Notes under the pieces: model-generated
What the model saw: only the letters and a program-made list of their open reading frames with translations
Told to the model about the DNA's origin: nothing
The model's database searches: none
Assembly (NCBI GenBank): GCA_018389105.1
Contig: JACATO010000308.1
Location: forward strand, 496,001-560,000
Source: Nautilus pompilius
Taxonomy: Eukaryota; Mollusca; Cephalopoda; Nautilida; Nautilidae
Reading direction: 5' to 3'
Length of the DNA: 64,000 nucleotides
Made by a program: the position numbers and the translations under genes
Shown here: positions 49,401-61,400 of the stretch, in pieces
How the letters are laid out: each line of letters begins with the position of its first letter
Position numbering within the stretch: the stretch's first letter is position 1

Positions 49401-52400
49401 ATTTTCATTTCAGCCGTGATGACGGAATGTGTGGAGCAACAATCTTGCATCAAGTTTTGCCAAAAGCTTGGAGATACCCAAGCGGAAACAATTCGCAAAC
49501 TTCAACAGGTTTTTGGTGACAATGCCATGGGTGTTACCCAAATAAAAGAATGGTACAACAGGTTCAAAGATGGCTGCACTGGTGGAGAGTGTCCAGTGCT
49601 CCGGGAGGCCATCAACAAACCACAATGCAGTTGTTATCAAGAAAATGTGGACCTTGATAATGGAGGATCGTCGTTTGACGGTGCGGGAAATTGGTGACGA
49701 GGTTGGGATCAGTAAAGATTCTGCACATGCAATTTTAAAGGAGGATTTGAGCTTGCGCTGTGCCTAAGCTGCTTTCTCAGGAACAACAACAACTTCGTCT
49801 TGAGGTTGTGCAGGACCTGCTGGATGCTGCCAACAGGGATCCTGAGTTCCAGAATACCATGATAACTGGAGATGAAACGTAGATGTGACCCAGAAACCAA
49901 AGCTTAGTCATCACAGTGGAAGCACACAACGTTGCCAAGGTCTGGAAAAAAATCAAGGTGATTCTGACTGTTTTCTTTGACTACCGAAGTGTTGTGCATC
50001 ACGAATACACACCAGAAGGACAAACAGTTACAAAGGAGTACTATCAGGAAGTCCTCTGACATCTTCATGATGCAGTTTGGTGCAAGAAACCAAATCTATG
50101 GACCTCACAAAACTGGCAGCTGCATCATGACAACACCCCGGCTAATTCGTCGCAGCTGATCCAAGGTTTCTTGGCAAAGAAAAGCATTTCGCTCATTCGC
50201 CAGGCTCCCCTCTCTCCAGACATGGCTCCTTCTGACTTCTGGTTGTTCCCAAAAATGAAGATGCCACTGAATGGCTCCCACTTTGAGAGCCAAGAGGACA
50301 TCATGCGGAATGCGATGGTGGAGCTAAGAGCCATTCCGGAAGAAGCATTCCAGACGTGCTTCGAACAGGGGAAGGATTGCTGGGCTAAGTGTGTGGAGGC
50401 ACAAGGGGCCTATTTCGAAGGGGATTAGCAATTGAACCCCACCAAGTATGTAATTTTTTTTTCCAAGCCTAAGGTTGGATACTTTTTTTGACAGACCTCG
50501 TATTTCCATGATTAGTAGGTTGAATGCTGATTGTAAAACAATCATAGTGTCATGTATTATTCTTGTCACTATTTTAGTTGTGAATGAGCACATTGTGCCC
50601 ATATCTATTATTGAAGTATATCATCCTTCACATACATTTGCCTCTGCTACTAAATAGTAATTATACTACCTGATTAGAGAGTATGAACAACAGTTCAATG
50701 ATGAAACTTGTTTGTTTTTTTTTGAAATTACTATTATAAGCAAAAGACTAGACAGATAAACAAATAATACATAATAGTCTGTAGTCTGTGTGTCTTCTGT
50801 ATGAGGATCCAGACTTGTTTTATAATGTTACAAACTTTTTAAAATTTCATTTTGGTTGGTAGAGTTTTGGAAAATTGATAAAAACAAAAAAATAGTTTGA
50901 TTTAAGGAAAATATCTGTATCTGGCAAACATTTCGTCTGGGATGGATAAGGAAATATTTATTAGTGCAATTTGTAAACCGGTTCTCAGTGTTGTTATTCA
51001 CAGCTATCAGGTGGTTTTTTGTTTTTACCTTTTTTAAAGAAGTATAAACCATGTACAATTTGCTTATATTTTAGTTTATTTATGAAGGTGTATCTTTCAT
51101 GAATGAGCAACAAGAAAAGATTTTAGAAGATCATCTGGTCCAGAGAAAAGATTTTAAGCAATTAGAAAGGTAGGTGGCTTTGCCAATTTGCTACTTACTA
51201 CCTGTGTTATGAATTAAACAGTTTAATTTTTAGAATGCTACCTTTTATTTATTTATTTATTTGGTGGGGGGTTAGTACCTTCGCTGTAATCAACAGGTGA
51301 CAGTTTTTCTTGATTTCCTAAACCAATTTGTTTGTTTGATTTTTTTTTTTTTGGCTCTTTTTATTTTTCCCCAATTTGCAACCAGTTTTTCTTTCTTTCT
51401 TTTAAACTCTGAATCCTTTGATATTCATCCAGCCCTTATGTAGATGTTGGATAGTTACTTTGACTCACCTGAGACGGTCCATGTAAAGAAGTTATGGCTT
51501 CAGTAAAGAAAAGAAATATTTGCTTCCAAAGAAAGAAAGTGATGAATTAAATTAATTCATTAATACCCTGACAAACCAGGGTTAAGTAACTAAAGGGTTT
51601 TATATCTGTTTGAGTGAAACCATGTGCTTTTTTTAACTGTCTACTTTTTAAAGGACAAGCAGTGATAAGGAACTAAATGAAGTTATTTCAAAGATTTCTG
51701 CTTGGATTTTAAAGAGCAGTGTAAATGAGATTCTCACATTGCACTCGGGTGAAATTAAAGGTGAGTTGGAATAAAAATAAAATCTATTTTAGAAAGTTAC
51801 TTTTGATATATATTCTGGTTAATGTATAGCAAACTATTGTTTTTTGGAGAAAACAAAGAGTGATGGCCACAAGTTTTGTAACATCTGGTTATGTCCTAAA
51901 TAAAGAATACTTCCCAAAACTAACAAAAAAAAGAAATTGTGCTTTAAATTATTTAGAGAATAATATACTAAGGATATTCAAATAAACCTGACCCCTGGCC
52001 AGTTAACATTGTGGGTACTGTTATTTTAGCCTGAGTTCATTTGAAGCCTCTAACAAAGTATATTCTAGTTTTTATTTACCATAAGTTCCATCAGTTAAGA
52101 ATTTACAAAGTATGTCTTTTATTAGTGTTAGAAATTAGTTTTGATTTAAAGCTCAATGATTGATTCATGAAAAATTGAGGACTGATTGATTATAATTGGT
52201 TATGCTTACTTTTTGATAGACCTACTTAAAATCTGTTTGATGGATAGAAGATAGCATAGATGACATATTTTAGACTAATTTCCCCATAGAAGAATACAAA
52301 ACAAAAGAAAAAAAAAACAGTTGGCTTATCCATATGGTTTTATTTCAAAGTTAGTTTTTATTTCTATGTTGATCATGAAAAGTATAAGTAAATTCTTGGT

Positions 52401-55400
52401 CACTATTAACTATCAATTATTCCCATTAACCAGCACATTAATATCCTATTATTATCTAAGTTATCTTGAAAATAATAATCATGGCATATAATTTTTCATA
52501 TTTTCATTAAAACCACCTCAACTGTTTCACTGCTAAGTTTTCTTCCAGGGACCTTATTTTAGCAGTAAACTAATCAAAAACACACTTTTATCAAGTTTTT
52601 GGTACAGGTCAGATTAAGTTATGTAATAAAAAATTGCTATTAACAAATCAAAGTGTCTATTTTATAACAAGTTTGGCAGGCCACAATGCTGGGCCTGCAG
52701 CAGTGAAACGGTTAATATTACTTATGACAGGTTACATGTTGAATTTGTAACCTTTCTTAGAATTATACAAGTCATTCTTAGCACCAAAGAAACTCATGCA
52801 GTTTAGATAAGCATATACATATGTAATTGTTATTTGTGTATAGTTTCATTTTTTCTTTTATCTTGCAAAAAAATACTTTGCACTATTTATTAATTTTCTT
52901 GATCTCAAAGACATCATTATAAGTGTGATTAGTATTTATGCATGTTTTTGTTTGTTATTTTAAGGGTTGGAATGTTATTTAATACATACAATCATACGAA
53001 ACAGATTTCATACAGTATGGACTGAATCGAGCACTTTAGGCGACGTAAGTATATTAATTGACATAAACCCCCACTCTGATACAAGATGAAAAAGAACTCC
53101 TAAAATGTTCACCTGTACTTATTTTTTTGTAAAGAAAGTTTGTTCATGGGAGAGAACTCTGGGTGTAATACTTTAAAATTAAATGTTTGTCTTTTTCAGG
53201 TCTATCATAGAACATACAAACCAAATAAATAGAAAAAAATATTATATTTATAAGTTATGAAAGTCCTATTTACTGAGAGAAAGTCAGGATGTTTTCTTGT
53301 AAATAGATTAATTGCAATGAATTAGTTATCTAATTAATAAATGTTCAATACTTCTGAACTAAAGTTATGTTCCTTATAACCTCTTTGTTTCTCAGTAACA
53401 AGTGCAGGACAGGGTTTGGTAGTAGTTTAAGAGAGAATATTTATATTTTTTAATTGGTTTTTTTATAGTTGAAAATGGATTTTATGTTTATCTTTTTTGT
53501 TTAAAAAAGCAGTAAAAACAAGAAAATTTCTCTGGTGCACCTTCAGTTTGATTTGGTTCATTATATAGGGTTAGCTCCCCTTCAGGATTTTAATTCTTCA
53601 TCCATGTATAGAAGAAAGTGATAAAGTTTTCTTAAATTGTGATGTTTGTTTTAGTTTTTAGCCATAGTACTTAGATAAAAAACAGGAATTTTAGATTCAT
53701 TATCAGAAATTTTGTTTGTAAGAAATAATATAACAAAATAAAATTCATTTATCCATAGGAACTATAAAATGTGCATCATGTGTGTGTGCGCACATGCACA
53801 ATTTAGTGCTGAATTCAAACTTTGGGTAGTGCATATAATTTAATTAGGTACCTATATTTTAAAATATTCTATGTTCAAAATGTGTGCTACAAAACTAGCT
53901 CGCTGTGATAAATTAATTGGCTAAAATTAAATTAAAATTTATATAAAACAGATAAAGAACACTTTGTTGCAATGTGTGTGTATGCATGTTTCATTTTCTG
54001 CAGATTTTAAATTTTACTTTTGACTAGATCATGGTTGTAAAAGTCTCACCTGAGAGGCGGAAAGAGTTAGAAACCAAGGCTAAAATATTAGCAGAAAAAC
54101 AGCAGATCAGGTAAGATTTGAATGATGAGACCCAGTGAAAGGTTCATGGAATTATTTTCCATAAATTTTTTCAAAATTATATTTTACACTGTCAGAGCTA
54201 ATGCGTAATGATACGGCTGATTTTTGTTGATACTGCCAGTTTGGACCTAATGTGAAGTTTCGTGGTATTGTTTTTGCTAATACTACTAGTTAAAGTTAAC
54301 ATGTATTAGGTTGTTACAAAAGTTTTGTTGGTTTTTTTTTTACCACAACAATGAGACTTCATGTCATTGGTGAACATGAGGTTTATTAATCAAAGTAAGT
54401 TCCATTACAATAATACACCTCTGCCAATGAGTTACAAGGGCATTTATACCATTTTGAAAAAAATCTGGATTTCTGGAGTCAATAAACTGTTGGAAGGCAG
54501 TTTCATTTGCTGGTTGGTTGGAAAAGGATTTCATATGGAGGAAGCTGTCGAGGTGTTTGGAAAGATGGTATAGTCTCTGGGAGAAAGGTCTGGTGAATAG
54601 GCTGGGTGAGGGAGAACTTCGTACCCCAACCTGTTCAGTTTCTGAAGAGTCACCTTTGCAACATGAGGATGACCATTGTCGTGGAGCAGGATTGGGCCTC
54701 TCTGATTCTCCAATGCCGGCTGTCATTGGGAGAGTTTCTGATGAACAACAATTAATTCACAGCAGTACCTTTCAGCTGTGATAGTTTCGCCAGGTTTTGT
54801 TTCTTATGAAAAGCGAAGAGCAGGTCTCCAATCAATGATTTTGTTGTTGTTCATTCAACTCGTGAGGCACCCACTGGTCAAAGCTTTTTCACTTTGCCAA
54901 TTGCATCAAGATGCTGGGGAAATAGTTGCAGTGCTTATGTCAAGCTCTTCAGCCATTTCTCACAGTTTTTCTTGGATCAGCTTCGATTGAGGCTTTCAGA
55001 TGGTCATCATCACAGCTGGAAGGATGTCTGCTACGTCCCTACCTTCAAGGCTCATTTGCTGTGTCCTCACCCCAAGCTTGCTTAATGTTAAGAGTTGCCT
55101 CGCTCGCTTTATGTCCTATTTTTAACTTGTGAAGCAAAATGGTATGAAAAACTTTTCTATCCATGCTTCACTCAGAACCATAAAACAAATATCCATTTTA
55201 TGGTAAGTTTTGCATACATGCCAAAGCACACGCTACAAAACGATATATAACTTACCTACACACACGTTCACAAGCCTGCAAAAAATTAACCCCAAATTAA
55301 CAAACACAATATAAAAACCGACAAAACTCTTGTAACAAGCTAATAGTTTGGTAATGTTGCCGTTGCTGATGTACTCTGGTAACATTGGTTCTGGTGATAC

Positions 55401-58400
55401 TGCCAAGTAACTGTAGAGATTAAAATGCTACTTGTATGTCTTTTTATTTTGTTGTAGATGTTTTGAACATTCCCAGTAAAATAAAATTATTAAAATTAAG
55501 AAAATGCTTTAAATATTTATAAAATGTGCATATTTTACAAAACTCAGTGTGTATATATATATATATATCTAAATAACTATGATGTTGCCATATTTTAACT
55601 AAAGGAATATTACTTAATTCTCAAACACTGAAGCAGGTCTGCCTGCCTGTTATACACTGATCTGATAAGCAATTCTTAGTCGTCTACTTGGACTTATAAA
55701 AATGTGTAGTTGTGTTTTATGTCTTTGAGCAGTTTTTTTTTTGCTTTTTAGGTTTACTGCTGATATGTGATAATGTGGCTAGAGGGGGTCACCATTTTCT
55801 AATGATTACGAGATAAAAATAATACATTTAACATTGATTAATAGCTAAATAGATATCAGATTTTATGCAAAAATTCTCAGACATGAGGCAATTCAAAGAA
55901 TTAAATTCTCTTATTACTGAACAGCTCAGTTAGACACTTTTTGACTGAAGGAATGCAGATGAACCTTGTAGGTAAATGTAGGCAAATTGGGGCAGTTACC
56001 GGAGTATAACAATTTCACATCTGTTTATAACCCAGGCATTTATTTTTTATTGTTTTATTATAATTGAGTTTCTTTATTTCTGTTTTAAAGGAGAAATATT
56101 TACACTGAATTTTAAAAATTATTATTATTATTATTATTATGTTTGTTTTCAGTGACAAAAATGCCCTGCTAGGCTTTACAAGAGTCTTCAGGATGCTTAA
56201 TAAATATAAAAAGGTAAGATCCTTTTGTTCTTTAAGGACTGGATTCTTATTAAAGAGACAATAACAGGAAATGAATTCTTTGTACACCTAATAATTACCT
56301 AGGAGAGGATGACACTAAATGTAAGTAAAAATTAATAATGTACATAATTATTGAATAAATGTGAACTTTATAGAATTGTCATGTGGAAGCTGGATTTAAG
56401 TAAAATATAAGCTTATTCAAAATAAGAATTAGAAAAATAATTATGTTTACATTATGGGAGAAAATGAGTTAAGTAATAGATTGTAAAAGATGATTATCAA
56501 TAAAAAGCATAAATGGAAAGAAGCATTGCTATTTTTTCCCTAATAAAGCTACATTGGTAATAAGAATGATATAATAGATTAAAAAAGAAATATTCATATT
56601 GTTTGTTTAATTAAATAATATATCTTAACCCCTACATTCCATTTGAGCATCCATTATCTTTCAAATCTGTATTACTCAGCACAGGTGGAGCCATAGGGGC
56701 TGTGAAAGATGTTATCTTCCATATTAATATAGCCCTTTATAACAAAAAAGCCATATTGCTCGAACTTGCTGCATTTTGCATCATGGGGGTGTTAACTAAA
56801 AATGTAACTAATTCCATGCAAATACTAACTAAAGCTTCTAGGCTTGACACCTAAGGTGACAAGGTAGATTAAAAAATGTCTTATATGGAATGGAGTTAAA
56901 TACTCAGGAGGTTATTGGAAAACGACCTTCACCATGCTCTACTGTAGGACACAGACACATTTGTTTATGCTCTTCTCCAATTCTCCTTACCTACTGCCTT
57001 CTCTTAGAACAAGAAATTTCAAACTTTGATTCATCTGACCAAAGGACTTTGTTCCATTATTTTCTAGTCCAGTTTCGATGTTGGGTGGCATATTTTAGTC
57101 ACTTAGCCTTATTCCCTTTACATAAAAAGGGCTTTCTTGACTGCTATCTGTTTTTTAAGTCCACTTTGTTCCAAAGATCATTTTACTGTAGATTCATGAA
57201 CCTGAACCCCTGAGGATTCTGCCAGATCTTCCTTTATCTCTTTGCTGGATGTTTTCCAATCCCTAGAAAAACTATTTTCAGACAGTTTTCTGGCCTATCC
57301 ACACCTTTTTCTATCAGAAACTGAACCAGTATTTTTGAAATTTCTTTAATGACACATCTTGAAATTATAGTATACTACTTATTTCACTTTTGGTTTTATG
57401 TTTGTCCATGGAAAAATATTATTTTATTTTTATTATCAATTCATATCTTTGGTTTTATCATTTAGTTATTATTCTGAAAGGAAACAAAACAAGCATTAGT
57501 GTTTTTGCAATGTTGTCTAAGACTTTTGCACAGTACTGTATATATCTGGCGATCTTGTTAAACTGTAATAACTTATATTAATTGATCTAGTTTATTAGAT
57601 AAAATTTAAATTTGTGAACCTAAAACATCTTTGCATTTGCTTTGAAAAGAAAAAGATTGGAAAACTGTTGAGAGTCGGTAACATTTTGAGGGTATGTCTG
57701 CTTAGTCTGACTATTTTTCTACTTTGAAACAAGAATTTTCTGTTTTTGATTATTTTTTTTTCAGCCCCTTGTTGGTCATAATTGTCTGCTTGATTTATGT
57801 TTGATGTATGAGAAATTTCACAAACCACTGCCAGGTAAACATTGTCACCAATTTTATGTTCTGTAAACAACAGCAGATGGTTCAGGACAATGATATCCTC
57901 TGTTTTAAACATAAACTGCAGTTTCAGTGGTTTTGTTGCACAGACAGAATTCTCAGTTTAAATTCAGTGATGGAATTATTAATATTAATGACAACAAGAA
58001 AAATAAAAGTTAAGGTTCAACTTTAGCTGAAGTTAGAGAGTAAAGATGACTGCCTTGCATTCTTTTGTTATTAGTTAACAATTATTTTCTTAAAGTACCA
58101 CTGAAGTCTACTAGTAAACAGACTTACTTTACTCCATAACTAAAAACACTTGAAATGTTACCTTTATCATCAACTTTTTTTTAAAAAAATTGCAGAAAAG
58201 TTAGAATTTCAATACTTTTCAGACAAGTAGGGTTGACACAGCAGCTATAATGTTACGAAGACCACAAATGACTTTGTATGTTGCTGCATGCTGCTTTTAG
58301 TTGTGTTTCACACTTGGGCAAGATTGTCTGCTATACGAGGTCTGTCAGAAAAATATCCGACTTTATTTTCTCCCGTGGGAAGTAATGACGTTAGGGAGGC

Positions 58401-61400
58401 AAAAGTGGGCATAGTGGAGCCGCATGCGTAGTTTTTGGCAGGCTTGCTGGATGCGTCAGTGGCTGTCTGGCAGCCATCGTGTAAGGTGCTGTACTACTTA
58501 CTCGTCGCATTTTCATTTCGCCCGTGATGACGGAACGTGTGGAGCAGCGATCTTGCATCAAGTTTTACCAAAAGCTTGGAGATACCCAAGCGGAAACAAT
58601 TCACAAAATTCAACAGGCTTTTGGTGACAATGCCATGGGTGTTACCCAAATAAAAGAATGGTACAATAGGTTCAAAGATGGCCGCACATCGGTGGAGAGT
58701 GACCAGTGTTCCAGGAGGCCATCGACCAGCCGCAATGCAGTTATCGAGAAAGTGCGGACCTTGATAATGGAGGATCGTTGTTTGACAGTGCAGGAAATTG
58801 GTGACGAGGTTGGGATCAGTAAAGATTCTGCATATGCAATTTTAAAGGAGGATTTTGGCTTGCACTGTGCCCAAGCTGCTTTCTCAGGAACAACAACAAC
58901 TTCGTCTTGAGGTTGTGCAGGACCTGCTGGATGCTGCCAACAGGGATCCTGTGTTCCAGAATACCATGATAACTGGAGATGAGATGTGAGTGCAACCCGG
59001 AAACCAAAGCTCAGTCATCACAGTGGGAAGCACCCAACGTCACCAAGGCCAAAAAAAGCATGTCAGGTCCGGAGCAAAATCAAGGTGGTGCTGACTGTTT
59101 TCTTCGACTACCGAGGCATTGTGCATCGTGAATACGCGCCAAAAGGGCAAACAGTTACAAAGGTGTACTTTCAGGAAGTCCTACGTCTTCGTGATTCAGT
59201 TCGGCACAAGAGACCGGATCTGTAGACCTCGCAAAACTGGCAGCTGCATCATGACAACGCCCTGGCTCATTCATCACAGCTGATCCATGGTTTCTTGGCA
59301 AAGAAAAGCATTTCGCTCATTCGCCAGGCTCCCTACTCTCCAGACATGGCTCCTTCTGACTTATGGTTGTTCCCAAAAATGAAGATGCCACTGAATGGCT
59401 CCCGCTTTGAGAGACATTCCGGAAGAAGCATTCCAGACTTGCTTCGAACAGTGGAAGGATCGCTGGGCTAAGTGTGTGGAGGCACAAGGGGCCCACTTCG
59501 AAGGGGATTAGCAATTGAACCCCACTAAGTACGTAATTTTTTTTTCCCAGCCTAAGGTCGGATACTTTTTCGACAGACCTTGTATGGCATTTATATGCAT
59601 CCTTATATCACTACTTTTTCTTCTCTCACTTATAAGAGCTCAAAAACATAAGTTGGTGGTTGATGCTATATATACAATAAATAAACTTATGCATTTGATA
59701 ATTTGTGATTAGCAATTTTAGCATTGGAACCAACTCATAATCAGTAGTGTCTGCATTAAAACTATTTAGACTTGCTTGTTTCTTTAAATTGTCAAGTCTT
59801 TTGCATTTAAATTTGTGTTAAAAATAACTCTTCTTTTGAACTTAGTGGAAAAAAGTAATGCTTAGCCGCTAGGGCTTCTAGTATCATTAAAAATTAATAA
59901 AAACTAAAATCTTCATGCAAAGGAGGCCACCATCTTTGTTGGAAAACTTTGCAGTAATGAGTCATGGGAAGATTCAGGTATATTGTAGCAGAATCTGATG
60001 TCAAGTCATCAACCTTTGCTGGTTTGTGTGTTTTGGGGCGAAGAGATTAGAAATTCAGCTCGGTTTATTTTATGTGGGTATAGTGTACAATAGCAAGCAG
60101 AGTTAATAATCAGTACGGGATTGAACTCCCTGGGATTTATTATTAACCTTTTGTCAGCTTCAAGAGAACATGTATAATAAAAAGACTTATAACAGACCTG
60201 TATCATAGTTTATATTTATAGTACCAACTTAGCAGTACAAAAGTTTTAATGATTATGATATCACTGAAAACATTCATTTAATCTTCTGATATCTTCCTCA
60301 TTAATGTGACCCTTTGTAACAAAAATCTGTATCATCCAACCCCAACATGTTTTGGATTATTATGAGTATGTTTTGAGTACATATACTGTCATTTAAACAT
60401 AAATACTGGTGATTCCAGGTGGTAGAAGTAAGGTAAAAACCATTGTATACAGAGGGTTAACAGAGGTCAAATGAAATAGATTGACATGTATTTTATAATG
60501 TAGATATGCATATAGTGACTCTCTGAACTTTAGGAGTTTCCCTCTAGTGAGAGTCATTGGGTCTCTATAAAGCCAGACTAAGTGATCTGCTTGGATAGAC
60601 AGGTAGGTGAAGAAGTTAGTAATTTCTCTAAATAAAACTGATTGGTGGTCTTTCATTGCTTCACTTGTGAAAAAAAAGATTCTAGTATTTTTTAAAATTA
60701 ACATTATACAAATTAGAAAATGTTAATTATTTTTATTTGTTGGGAAATGTAATGTAATTATTGGAAAGTTAGAAAATCCCTTTTTATCTTTAATAAAGTA
60801 TACTGTGAAACTATAGAAATGTGCAATATTTGAATTTGAATATTGTTGTTGTTTTATTATTATTATGATCGCTGATTGTTGAATGAGATTTTAAGATTTC
60901 TTTTTAAAGCTGACAAGATCATGAAATATTTGTTTTCCTGAATAGTTTATGGATTAAAGTGACTGATTCTTTTCTCAAACCAGACAGATGGGATGATTTC
61001 AAAGAAGAGACACACTCATTGTTTCCCGTGATTTTTGACACAAAATTTATTGCAAAGAATCAACGAAAGGTAAGTAATACAATGCTTTGGACAACCTTTC
61101 TTCATGAGTTAAAATAAATAGACCTGTGAACGTCTGGTTGCAGATTTTTCAGCTGATTTGACCAGAAAATCAAAAAATTTAAAAAATAAAACAACAAAGA
61201 ATTTTAAAATTTTATTTGTTTTACTCTCTCTTTTTTATAAATGCATGTCATTCTTTAAAAGCCCAGTTCTTTCCTCCGTTGATATCGTGTGAATATGAGT
61301 AGAGTATTCACTACATTCGTTGTTGCCTCCTAGTGTCATTTTAAAAAAGTGTATATTGGAAATCATCAAAATTCAAAAGTTTGGGACCAAAAAAGGTCAA

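Noticed and set aside
54361..55132. Several plus-strand open frames
   Set aside because: They lie opposite a minus-strand mariner transposase and have no independent support.
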